Source: Cudoniella acicularis (Eukaryota > Ascomycota > Leotiomycetes > Helotiales > Helotiaceae). From it: DNA of 25,475 bases. A program made the translations under genes and the position numbers. The DNA is taken from the NCBI GenBank assembly GCA_013054445.1, contig JAAMPI010000800.1:1-25475 (forward strand). The letters run 5' to 3'. Shown here piece by piece: positions 10,394 through 20,210 of the stretch. Position 1 is the first letter of the stretch, and every line of letters begins with the position of its first letter. The notes under the pieces were generated by a model. That model was not told the DNA's origin. It saw nothing but the letters and a program-made list of their open reading frames with translations, and did not search any database.

Positions 10394-12112
10394 TCAATCA
10401 TGCGAATTCTGATCCAGACCAATGATCGTTTCCCACTCAGATGTCGCGGAGAATGAGTCGCGGGTCTGTCCAACTTCCCAATGGTCCAATGCGTTATCAT
10501 CTTTGTCGTCGTCAACCTCCTCAACACGTCTCGAATCCTCACTCTCTGACAAGTTTCCTCGAAGTCTGACACCTAAGCACTCATCTGCCTTCCCTGTCAA
10601 CACCCTCAAAAATCTTTCACTGCCGCTCGAATGCTGGCCCGCTGTTCCCAGAACTCTTACCAGCTCCATCAAATAATCTTTGGGCCCAATTTCCATCCCG
10701 CTGAGGGAAACATACTTCGGATGAAGCAACAAAACATCCGCAAGGCTGCACCCAATATCAAAGACTTTCTCCAGAATACCGATACCATTGGCTTCGAAAG
10801 CTTTGGGTGAAAGAAGTCGAGAGACGAGGACGACTTCTCTCGCTATTGTGATTGGATAATGGAAAGACATACTTTCATTGGAGGAATTTGACGAGAGAAG
10901 ACGCTTGGTAACGCATAGTTGCCATACCATAGTTTTGAGCCATTGCCTGCTTACTAGCAGATCGGCTTGTTGAATTTCTGTCCTTTCCGCTACATTCGGA
11001 ATTGCAAACTTGAGAATATTTTGGAGTTGGATCAGAGATTGTGGCGATGTTGCAGAATCCTTGTTGGAGTTGGAAATATTCCATAGAGAAAGAAAGTCAT
11101 CGTCGAAGTTTTGGAAGAGCGAGACAAGATCGAGGAAGCCTGACAGGATTTTGGACTCCGCCCCGGGTGCAACTTGAGGTAGAGAAATGGTACGCTGAAG
11201 CGTTAGAGGTCGATGACGTTGCAAAGCATAGGCGCGCTCAGTGATGAAGAGAAGCCAAAAGGTGCGACGGCTGAAGGCTGTTTGTGATTCATCCTGAAGG
11301 GAAGTGTAGGTGCTCTCCTCGTGTAATCGGAGCACTTGAAGTATGGTCATGGCTTCTCTGATATAAAACCAAGCCGAGTTGTCCTTTCCAAGACAAAACA
11401 GGGCAGCAAAGAGGAAGAAAGATGTTTGCACGGTCGTCAAAGTCGGAGATTCGATATAGTTGCAAAATTGTCTCGCACGTACAGTTTCTCGGATCAAATC
11501 ATCCGAAGATATATTTTGGTTCCAAGTGGAGTGATTGATCGGATGTCCAGGAATCGAAGGCTCCTCGAGAATTTCTGGTTGGAGTATAATAACCGCGCAT
11601 AGAGCTGTAAAGAGAGCATATTTCTCTGGTGATTCATCCAGATGCAGGAGGGTAGCGTAGGTTTTATCCCGATCCAAAATTGGCATAATAGGATATTTAT
11701 GAACGAAAAATGCATCCACACACTTCCTAACCAGAGAATCCGAGATCAAAAGAGATCTTTCGAACCCTGGAATTTTAGAGCTAGATTTCTCAGACGGTTC
11801 GCGCTTCTCATTCGCTTCAAATGTTCTTGGGACTTCTTGCGCTCTTTCGTTCGACAGTGGAACTTGTTGACCAGTTTTCGGTCTCTTGAATCTTTTTCTG
11901 GCCTCATCCTCATTCCGGGAAATCCTCCGTCCTTTTGGTCCTTTCTTCTTTGGTATGGCGAGGTACGTACAGATCAATTCCGTTGTTTGACAGTTGGCGC
12001 AAGGACTGGCCCCGTCACAGCGGATTTTTCGTGCATGGCAACAATCGCAAGCCTGCCGTATTTTCTGCAGTTTTTTGGCCTGGTTATGTGAGGCCGTGGC
12101 GTTGAATTCCAT
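10394..12112 (-). CDS. Zn2Cys6 transcription activator, AmyR/MalR-type
   Basis: An uninterrupted 572-residue protein. The DNA-binding domain has a perfect C6 zinc cluster, Cys22-x2-Cys25-x6-Cys32-x5-Cys38-x2-Cys41-x6-Cys48. It is followed by the CTYL linker and KKKGPKGRR (55-63), a combination characteristic of fungal maltose/amylolytic/sucrose regulators (AmyR, MalR, InuR and yeast MAL activators). Residues about 120-330 (VDAFFVHKYPIMPIL, FTALCAVIIL, FWLLFITERAYALQRHRP) fit the middle homology region of this class. The C-terminus is acidic (SESEDSRRVEEVDDDKDD) and could be an activation region. It sits beside a permease, an invertase and an alpha-glucosidase, so it is most likely their activator. 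Unlike them it has no stop or frameshift. The exact ligand (sucrose, maltose or another alpha-glucoside) cannot be read from the sequence. Confidence 0.9.
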   Translation of the reverse strand: MEFNATASHNQAKKLQKIRQACDCCHARKIRCDGASPCANCQTTELICTYLAIPKKKGPKGRRISRNEDEARKRFKRPKTGQQVPLSNERAQEVPRTFEANEKREPSEKSSSKIPGFERSLLISDSLVRKCVDAFFVHKYPIMPILDRDKTYATLLHLDESPEKYALFTALCAVIILQPEILEEPSIPGHPINHSTWNQNISSDDLIRETVRARQFCNYIESPTLTTVQTSFFLFAALFCLGKDNSAWFYIREAMTILQVLRLHEESTYTSLQDESQTAFSRRTFWLLFITERAYALQRHRPLTLQRTISLPQVAPGAESKILSGFLDLVSLFQNFDDDFLSLWNISNSNKDSATSPQSLIQLQNILKFAIPNVAERTEIQQADLLVSRQWLKTMVWQLCVTKRLLSSNSSNESMSFHYPITIAREVVLVSRLLSPKAFEANGIGILEKVFDIGCSLADVLLLHPKYVSLSGMEIGPKDYLMELVRVLGTAGQHSSGSERFLRVLTGKADECLGVRLRGNLSESEDSRRVEEVDDDKDDNALDHWEVGQTRDSFSATSEWETIIGLDQNSHD

Positions 12113-13426
12113 ATGGGCTATAAACGCGATAATAATGATGTTGAGAGTTGAAGTTTATGATGGGGCCGAAATTCCCCGCCAAATGCCGAGCAGCTAAAAT
12201 CCTTGGCGGATCCGGAAGTGTGGTCGACGGGGAAAATGCTACCTAGTTTTGTTATTTTTTACCCTTTCTGATGTGTAAATTGATTGAGAATACTGCGAAG
12301 CTAACTGGCAAAGGGGGCCTAGGGCTTGAAGGAAAAAAGAGGAGGTGGATGGTGTTAGTCACATGACTTCATAACAAAAATATTTTATGTAAGTCTTCTT
12401 CCTAATACGCAAGGGAAGACATATTGACATGTTTGCAGTTTGTTGAAGTGCTTTGGGGTAAGGTGTCAGATCCTACCTTTTATCAGTTTTCATGATTAAG
12501 ACAGGGAGAGGGAACCGGGTTAAGTACTCAGTGTGGAGTAAGTCACTTGGGGACTCTTGGAAAAAAGCTTAAGGGTATTGACTTTCGGGATTGTAAAACA
12601 TAAACAAATGTAAAATAGACAAAATTGATCGAGTCCAACACAGAAAGCTACAAAGCTTCGCACTCAAGGGCCGTTGATCACAGGATGAACCCCTGTCCAG
12701 TCGTCATTTCGCTTCTCCCGCCCACTCCCCCAAAAAAGTGACAAAAAAAGGCGACTAAAAGGTTCAAGAGACCGCCTAAGTATCAGTCCGTCTACGTCCT
12801 TATTAGAAACCAGAAAAAAGTCCTCAAGTACATCTACTTTTTCGAACTACGCTGCGAATTTGTGGTCGGCGAAAAGAAATGATGTAAATGAGTTTATGGT
12901 TCCGATGGGGCTTAATTTGCGAGGTTCAACCGCTGGTGCGGGAAAGTGGAAAGGAAACTCGGGAGGATATGATGTCAGAAAGAAAGAGTCAAAATATTTA
13001 TTGGAAACAACATTTAAAGTAACTATTCACTAGTACTTTAGTCGTTGGCGGATAAATCAACTTTACTCCAGAGGCAAGGCTGTTGATTTTGTGGCGTTGA
13101 GCTTATCACGGCTGTTTTGGCAGTGTATTGCAGCGAATAATGGCTGTAATTTAGCGACTGTTCACAGAACTACAGGGACTTGCACGCTGTAAGTTAGCGA
13201 ATCACCCTTGAGTCCAAGTTACTTTTGGGTACATGGTTTGAACAAGATTGCATGCTGCAGCAACAGGTATTTCTCAATGGTGCATGTAGTTGAGAGTCGT
13301 TTTAGAATTTAAGTATTACTATAAAAATTTGTTTCTGCAAGGCAATGGATTCCAACATCGTTCTGGCTTGCGCGCTGCCTTTTAGCGACCAACCCTGACG
13401 AAGCGAGCTTTACCCCTCTTTTTATC
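12113..13426. promoter_or_regulatory. upstream region of the Zn2Cys6 gene; no gene seen
   Basis: This 1.3-kb stretch separates the activator from the 3' end of the permease. About 90 nt before the activator start lies CGGATCCGG (about 12207-12215), a palindromic CGG/CCG pair of the type Zn2Cys6 dimers bind, possibly autoregulatory. The TTCACCCGAA motif found at the structural genes is absent here. No ORF of interest was seen. Confidence 0.3.
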
Positions 13427-14709
13427 TTAGACGTCATTTCTCATCACAACATCGTCATCAACGATATCTTTACTGAATTTTCTAGGTGGCATCTTTGCAG
13501 AATACAACGCATCGATATACCCATGTGTCCTGTTCTTAGTTTCCGGTCGAGCAAAAAAGAGTCCGGCAAGGATGAAAAGCTCCGCACCGACGAAAAGGAA
13601 TATAACTTTCCCACCCCAGTTAAGCTAATCTGGGTTGATAAAGTATGGGAAAACGGAAGAGAAGAGCAGAGCTAAGCAGTTGTTAGAGTCAACTCATAGA
13701 AACAACAAATTTCGAAGGACTTACCGGTGAGTTGTTGGCAGACCACAGTGAAAGCAATAGTTTTTGGTCTAGTAGATTGAGAAGCCGTCTCTTGCGCAAC
13801 AGCCCATCCAAAAAATCCGACCGCCCCAGTGTACAAAATAGACCATGTGGTCATGAATGCTAGCAATGCAGTATTTGCGGCCGTGTTGGAAGTTCCGGCC
13901 ATCGATGTTCCGGCAATAATGATGGACCAAAAGCAAAGGATGGTTCCTCCTCCAATCAGTGCCTTTCGGCGAGGCAGAACATCAGAAACACAAACAGCCA
14001 CACAATTTAAGAGAAATCGAAGAGTGGATTAAATGACGGTAAGCCCAAAGGGATCTTTCTGACCAATGAGCTCAAAGTAATAAGTTTGGTAGGTGTCTAG
14101 TTGGGTCTCAGCAACAGTTCATGTTTATTGTGAATGAATTACCTTACTTGCAAAATAGCCACCAGAGAAATTTTGGCTTTGAAGTTCAAGCACGGCAACT
14201 AGTGTTCTGGAACGGTGCTCTTTGGAGAAGATAGCCTTCCAGCTTGTTTGGCTAGCATTGTGAGCCTCGCCATCCTGCATCTCGATCTCCTGTTTGATGA
14301 CGGCCAATCTCGCCTCGATATCGACCTCTTTACCAAAAAGTCTCACGATTGCTTTCAAGCATCCTCCTCGGGGCCCTTCTTCATATACCAAACAGGAAAT
14401 TCTAGCAGGAAAGGGAGGCCAATGAGGACAAGCCCTGGAACCAAAAGGGTCATCAAGAAAGCAACCCGGTAACTCCATTAGCCATCGATTTTCGAAGCTT
14501 CAAAGCCGGTGAGGGACGATAGGAAAAACCCCAGGACAATTATGACGTTTGTATTGTTCTTTTGGTGTGAGGTCGGCAGAAACGGGGATTTTGTTCATGG
14601 GAGGCGTTTCGACATTCTCGTTGTGGCAGATTTCCGACTTCTTTTCGGAGTCAATAGTAACACTGACTGCCTGAACAGCCGCGTCTTCAACGGAACTTTT
14701 GGATTTCAT
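13427..14709 (-). pseudogene. MFS sugar (alpha-glucoside/sucrose-type) permease, decayed
   Basis: Exons are 14709-14148, 14096-13725 and 13671-13427. The introns of 51 nt (GCTGAGAC branch, AACTAG end) and 53 nt (CTCTAACAAC branch, GCTTAG end) are both still intact. The N-terminal tail (ADLTPKEQYKRHN) is joined directly to what matches TM5 (LGFFLSSLTGFEASKIDG), so TM1-TM4 have been deleted. Then come WSYRVAF (TM6), VWYMKKGPEEDA, YFANTYQTYYFELIG (TM7), LPRRKALIGGG, WAVAQETASQSTRPKT, VFPYFINPD, LNWGGK and PETKN, as in fungal maltose/alpha-glucoside:H+ symporters. Other breaks are TAA at 14478, a one-base shift near 14359, TAA at 14029, TAG at 13625 (PDQ to PD-stop) and a shift near 13520 before YIDALYSAKMPPRKF. 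The family is clear; the substrate is not. Confidence 0.85.
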
Positions 14710-15416
14710 TGTGCGGAATTTTTTGTGGAGTTTAGGAATCGAGAAGAGTAGTTAAGAGGAGTTAAGGGGCTGAGGGTTTGAATTTTAAAAAGTGTCTTGA
14801 GCCTGATAGCCTCAAAAGAATACTGTCCTGCAAAGGATGCTATATAGTTTTTAGCAGTCCTCTAATTTTGACAGGTAACGCGTCCCCAAAAATAATGCGG
14901 GTTATCTGGGGTTAGAATGTTGAGACTTGGGGTATCGCACTTCTCCTTGAAGTCTGGAAATGCATTAGTTATTACGGAGGCGACTTTCGGTTGGCGGCTT
15001 GGCTCCGTCAGTTGCCCTCGTGAAGAAACTGAGGCTCTATTCGAACTATTCGAGAAGACCCGGCTCGGCCAATTGGGTGATTTTCCTCTCTTCGATCTGC
15101 GTGAGTATTACCAGTCTCGTCAAAGGGTTGCCGTTAGTTATCACTTAGTGCCCCCACCTCCATGAACCTCGGACCAAAAACAACCTGGGAAATTTTCGCT
15201 GAAATTTAGTAGCGGATAGGGCGATAACAGAACCCCACTTTTGTATCCTTCCCGCATATCTTGGCTCACGAGTCACTAGATCCCATGTTCTTTGAATCCC
15301 CATTCGGTATGACAGACACCTGATGCTGGCAGTAGTTCTGCAGATGTTCTCATGGTGGTTGTTTAAAGTCATTGCCCGAATGGTTGAATTATTATTGGCT
15401 GCTCAACTTCATCCTA

Positions 15417-15439
15417 TTCACCCGAACGGCTGTCGGGTG
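15417..15439. promoter_or_regulatory. TTCACCCGAA box and CACCCGA/TCGGGTG inverted repeat
   Basis: It has perfect 7-bp arms with a 7-nt spacer, giving a CCG-N9-CGG everted pair. This symmetry suits a dimeric Zn2Cys6 regulator, and the box recurs at 15522 and 17711 next to the other cluster genes. Binding is inferred, not shown. Confidence 0.45.
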
Positions 15440-15521
15440 GACGTGAATTGAAACCATTGGTAAAAAATGTCTCACTGTGAAGTAGTTGCGAGTAATTTCG
15501 CTCATTTCAATCACTTGGAAT

Positions 15522-15531
15522 TTCGGGTGAA
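15522..15531 (-). promoter_or_regulatory. TTCACCCGAA box, copy 2 (reverse orientation)
   Basis: An exact reverse complement of the box at 15417, about 195 nt before the invertase start. Confidence 0.4.
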
Positions 15532-15726
15532 TCGTCTTTCAAGAATTTGGCCTCGAGCCCCTTCTTAATTCCTTTCTCAATCACGTTGGAAAATATTCAT
15601 ACCCCCTCAACCCACCACATCCTAAACCTATTCTCTTTTTTGGAATAACTTTTAGTTTGTTGTTGAAATATTATTTCTGCTTTCACACCGTGTCACGTAC
15701 CATTCTGCCTGCCTCTAATTCAAACT

Positions 15727-17414
15727 ATGGCTTTCCATCGTTTCCGACCGACCTCCCATTTCATTGCTCCGCATTCTTGGTCCAATGATCCGTGTGGTGC
15801 CGTATACGTTCCCGAAACCCAAGAATATCTCTTTTGCTATCAATGGAATCCAGGAACTACAAAGGGAGGTAATTGTGCTTGGGGAATGGCGAAGAGCAAA
15901 GATTTGATCACATGGACAGATTGCAATACTCCAATCGAGAATGGCATAACAACATCCTACGATTCTCTTGGAGTATTTTCAGGCTCAATTGTTTCAAGAA
16001 TTGTTGATGGAAGAAGAGTCATATTCTTATTTTATACAAGTGTTGCGGCATTGCCTATTCATTGGTCAAAGGAGTACCTCGAAGGCTGCGAGTCACAATC
16101 TGTTGCTTTTTCTACGGACTTTGGAAAATCTTGGCATCGAGATGGACACAATCCCCTTCTGTCCATTCCGCCGAAGAAAGAGTTAACTACGGGATGGCGA
16201 GATCCTTTCGTTTCACAATGGTCGACACTTTCCAACCTGCTCGGATCTGATAAGACCACTGAATACATGATGATAGCTTCAGGAGAAAAGGAACATGGCT
16301 CTCAACTTCATCTTTATTCATCAAATAACCTTCTTGATTGGGATTTACTCTCCACAATTTTGGACGTCGAGATAATTCCCCAATTTCACCGACAAGCAAG
16401 TTGAAGTGGGGAAAGAATTTTGAATGTGCCAGTTTCTTTACTATCGGACCAAGGAACTACATTATTGTCGGGGTGGAGGAAGACCAGAACAGCCAACGGC
16501 ATAATGCACATTATACTTTATGGATGGGTGGTGATTTCGAGCTCCAGAATGGCAAGCCGAAGTTCAACATTTCAAGTCACGGAATGCTTGATTGTGGTAT
16601 TCTATACGCAATTCACATATTCCGTGATTCAGAAGACCGACTCTTGCAACTTGGCTGGGTTGATGAAGCCGCGAACTCTAGAGTCGTAAAACAGCAAGGT
16701 TGGGCAGGGTGTTTAGCACACCCAAGGGAAATTTACGAGGTCTCGAGGTCAATTTCAGAAGCTGTTGCAAATCAAGACAACTGGAATATCGATGAGGAAG
16801 CTGGAGTAATGATAACCCTTGGGATCCGGTTGGCACCACAAATCCGAGGACTCAGAAACAATAAGAGAGTCTTTTCTTTAAACACTTTCAGAAATATTCA
16901 CTCGGACAATTTTGAAGTCTATTGCACTTTCAAAAGGCCTACCAGAAAGGGGAAATTCAGCTTCAAAGTTCGCCAGTCCCCTAGGTCCGAGGAGTTTACG
17001 AAAATCGTATTTGATTTGAAAGAGAATTGTATCACAGTCGACCGCCTAAAATCTTCTCTTGAAAATTTGGGAACAAACACTTCCGATTCGGGTGATTTTT
17101 TCCTTCTGCCCGACGAAGACCTCCACGTTCACTTCTTCGTGGACAATTCTATCCTCGAGATTTATGCGAATGACCGGTTCGCTCTCACTTCTAGAATATA
17201 CCCAAGTCTGGAAACTTCTCTCGGTGCCTCATATGATTTTGGAGTCTTTGACGAAAGAAATGTGGAATTTGAATGCTGGGAAGGATTGAAAGATGCCTGG
17301 CCCTCAAGGGAGGAACACGAGATTAAATTGATGAATTCTGAGAATGCTATCTCGGAAAAAGATGGCGTGGTTATTCATGAGGGAGTTGTTGCACAGGCTG
17401 CTGTTTACGCTTGA
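15727..17414 (+). pseudogene. GH32 invertase (beta-fructofuranosidase), intracellular type, single frameshift
   Basis: The enzyme would hydrolyse the fructosyl bond of sucrose. From ATG 15727 the first frame has no signal peptide and carries APHSWSNDPCGAVY (nucleophile Asp21 in NDP), GVFSGS (82-87) and TTGWRDPF (stabiliser Asp159 in RDP). It then runs into TGA at 16402. The second frame, open to 17414, continues with SPISPTSKLKWGKNFECASFF, where Glu-Cys (Glu codon at 16422) is the acid/base motif. It goes on through QQGWAGCLAHPREI to the C-terminal beta-sandwich (FFVDNSILEIYANDRFALTSRIYP). The two frames meet at about 16363-16372, where one base appears to be missing between ILDV and DNSPIS. 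Joined, about 560 aa, the normal size. All three catalytic residues and both domains are intact, so the break is recent or a sequencing error. AATAAA at 17416 follows the stop. Lack of a signal resembles A. niger SucB-like intracellular invertases. Confidence 0.9.
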
Positions 17415-18094
17415 AAATAAAGTTCATGCGTTTCAATTGTCTAAATAAATCAAAATTTGAAATGATTCATAGAATTTAGACGTCATTGATAAATTTCTTA
17501 TCAAAGGCCATTTGAGAGCACGTTTAATGAATCCTCTTGGTATAAAATGTCTCGGCAAAATAAATCTCTGGCCTAAATAACGATTTTCCGAGCTCTATGA
17601 AATTGGAAAACGAAACTGCAAAACGGTTGGCTACCGGATTGGGAAGCATGTCAGCTTCACCTCACTGTCAGCATGGAAAAGGATGTCCAGTAAGAATTCA
17701 CCCATAAAAATTCACCCGAAATTGGTATCAACCCGTCGGTTGCCGATCACTTCTCCACAACGTGCCAACGCCAAGATTTGACCTCCTGACTCCGCCACCC
17801 CGACTAAGATCTCCACTTGTGGGGTTACAAGCTTCTCGGGGGAGGCGCTACGGAGAAAATTTGTCTGGAGTAAGCAAACTCAGCCGAAATGTTCACCCGC
17901 GGAAGGAGCGGATGGACAAACGCCCTTGCAGTATTTCTTGAGATCAAAATCACGAGTAGGTCCGAATAATGCAGCGACTGCCTAGAATCGACTGAAAAGG
18001 TAAATTGAAGGCATATATGGTAAATCCCTCTCCGGTTCGAAAAGAATTGTCAAACCCGCTTTCAAAAAGAAATCACCATCGCAAACGTATCACC
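17415..18094 (+). promoter_or_regulatory. alpha-glucosidase upstream region with TTCACCCGAA box
   Basis: It holds an exact TTCACCCGAA at 17711-17720, and related TTCACCCAT (17697) and TTCACCCGC (17892). GTGGGG at 17819-17824 fits the SYGGRG consensus of the carbon-catabolite repressor CreA. The stretch has no ORF worth calling. It serves as the 3' flank of the invertase and 5' flank of the glucosidase. Confidence 0.45.
17711..17720 (+). promoter_or_regulatory. TTCACCCGAA box, copy 3
   Basis: An exact third copy of the box in the divergent promoter, about 375 nt before the glucosidase start at 18095. Confidence 0.4.
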
Positions 18095-18137
18095 ATGGAA
18101 GGCATCGAGCAAGTGAGCAATCCCATCACTCCTAACG

Positions 18138-18142
18138 ATAAT
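18138..18142. repeat. target-site duplication, left copy (ATAAT)
   Basis: It is identical to 18427-18431 and flanks the solo LTR. Confidence 0.85.
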
Positions 18143-18426
18143 TGTTGGATTTTCAGCGATGTTTTTCATTAAATTTACAGTGAGAAGTGCGCTATATATA
18201 TATAGGGGCCGTAGGCCCCAAGTCCCCTGAATCACACGCTAAGAAATTGCCCTGCATTCCCTGTACAGCTGAACCGTCGGAGTTCCTGAATACTCTGAAT
18301 AGCTGAGCCTACAGGGCCCTGAACACCCTGAACAGCTGAACACTCGGGGTCGGAGACCCCTATAAATACAGTGGCAAACACCCTGTAATTGCCACCCGCT
18401 TAGGCCTCAGGCACCTATATCCAACA
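18143..18426. mobile_element. solo LTR of a retrotransposon, 284 bp
   Basis: The ends are TGTTGGAT (18143-18150) and ATCCAACA (18419-18426), perfect 8-bp inverted termini with the canonical TG...CA. Both sides carry the direct repeat ATAAT (18138-18142 and 18427-18431), a 5-bp target-site duplication as made by LTR-retrotransposon integrases. There is no internal coding region, so this is a solo LTR left by LTR-LTR recombination. Inside are a TA-repeat/TATA string (about 18191-18203), a GGGGCC/GGCCCC hairpin (about 18204-18220), repeated CTGAA(C/T) units and TATAAATA (about 18361). Copia versus Gypsy cannot be decided without the internal region. Confidence 0.88.
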
Positions 18427-18431
18427 ATAAT
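18427..18431. repeat. target-site duplication, right copy (ATAAT)
   Basis: It is identical to 18138-18142 and flanks the solo LTR. Confidence 0.85.
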
Positions 18432-18495
18432 AACATAAGTTACTGACATATTTTAGGCCAAAATGACATCCAAAACACCAGAAAAAGCTTGGTGA

Positions 18496-18681
<186 letters not shown>

Positions 18682-20210
18682 TGAAATATTCATGAATCTT
18701 ACGGTACGGTTGAGCATGTCGAGAAGCTCATTAAAGGCCTTTACGAGCGCGGTATCAAAATTCTTCTTGATCTAGTTGTTAACCATACCAGCGATCAGCA
18801 CGAATGGTTTATCGAGTCGAGATCTAGTCAAAATTCCAGCAAAGAGATTGGTACTTCTGGCGAGATCCTAAATTTGATGAAAATGGTCATCGCAAACCAC
18901 CCAACAATTGAGCTTCCATTTTGGGCGGGAGTGCTTGGACATGGGATGAGGGAAGTAGCCAGTACTACCTCAGCCTGTTCCTTCCTTCTCAGCCAGATCT
19001 GAATTGGGCCAATGAGGATATGCGAAGAGCAACTTATGCCGACATGGAATTTTGGCTTGATAAAGGGGTCGATGGATATCGAATCGACTCTATGAATCTT
19101 ATGTCTAAACACCCGGACCTTCCTGACGCGCCTGTCACAAATCTAGAATCGGAATATCAATCAGGAGCCTTGTACTTCGCATCTGGGCTACAAATGCACG
19201 AGTACATCAAGGAAATGAGAACAAAAGTGTTCGATAAATTTGACTGCATGACTGGGGGAACTCGGGTTCAGCAGAGACGAGAAATCCATTTCCGAGTACG
19301 TTGCAAAAGATAGGCACGAGTTGAACATGCTATTCACTGGCGATATTGCTGACATGGATTTTGGCTCGTCGTCGAAGTACGGCCGTGGCGACTTCAAGCT
19401 GTCAAAATTGCGAGACATCACAAAAATGTGGTAGATTATGATGCCAAAGATTAATGGTTGAAATCTGTTTATATGGACAATTATGATTCGGGGCAGTCAC
19501 TATCGCGGTATGCTTCTGATCTTCCGGAGCATAAGGCTACGGCGGCGAAAATGTTGGCGACGAATCTCTGCACTCTGAGTGGGACTCTATTCTTGCTTCA
19601 AGGACAGGAGCTTGGCATGGCCAACATGCCGAAGCAGTGGGGAATTGAAGATTATGTCGGTGTTGAGGGGCGAAACGCTTACACTGAAATCGAACGGCAG
19701 CGAGGGAAGGGGGCTGACATGAAGGATGTGATGAAGGAGTTACGGTTGAAGGCTAGAGACAATGGACGATTACCAATGCAATGGGATGTCTCACCGAATT
19801 CTGGATTCACGAAAGGGGAAAAGCCATGGATGAGGGTGAATGATGACTTCAAGGAGTGGAATTTTGAAGGTCAGGTTGGGGACAAAGACAGTGTGTTGAC
19901 ATATTGGAAGAATATATTATACTTTAGGAGGAAAGAGAGTGGTGTTTTTGTATACGGGAAGTTTGAAATGTTGGATCCGGCGACGAGTGGAGAGGATGTG
20001 TTTGGGTATACGATGACTGATTACTCTGGTTCGAAGAGTGCTCTTGTTCTACTGAATTTTTCAGACCAAGTGCAGAATATCACAGCAGACCGATATAACG
20101 GCTAGAGAAAATTGATAGGAGAAAATAGTACTGAAAAAATTAGGAAAGCTAGAGTACGGTTGAGAGCGTACGAAGGGGTCTTTTTCTGCAACTGGCAATC
20201 ACAGAAATAA

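Larger units (their letters stand above)
14710..15726. promoter_or_regulatory. divergent promoter between permease and invertase
   Basis: The permease reads left from 14709 and the invertase right from 15727, so this 1-kb stretch is a shared control region. It holds two exact copies of the 10-mer TTCACCCGAA, one per strand (15417-15426 and 15522-15531). It also holds a dyad CACCCGA-N7-TCGGGTG (15419-15439). A TATATAG string near 14842 suits the permease. ORFs at 14917-15165 and 15145-15372 show no motif and were not called. Confidence 0.5.
18113..18456 (+). other. intron 1 of the alpha-glucosidase gene, enlarged by an LTR
   Basis: Donor GTGAGC at 18113, branch TTACTGACAT and acceptor ATTTTAG ending 18456. 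Subtracting the 284-bp LTR and one 5-bp target copy leaves 55 nt, a normal fungal intron. The flanking exons join in frame (GAG CAA | GCC AAA ATG), which supports the start at 18095. Confidence 0.7.

Noticed and set aside
11642..12091. 149-codon plus ORF
   Set aside because: It is antisense to the Zn2Cys6 activator coding region, whose minus frame has clear domain evidence.
14917..15372. Opposed ORFs in the permease/invertase intergenic region
   Set aside because: Neither has motifs. The stretch is better explained as a divergent promoter.
18191..18203. TA dinucleotide run, considered as a stand-alone microsatellite or glucosidase TATA box
   Set aside because: It lies inside the solo LTR, so it belongs to the element rather than to the original promoter.
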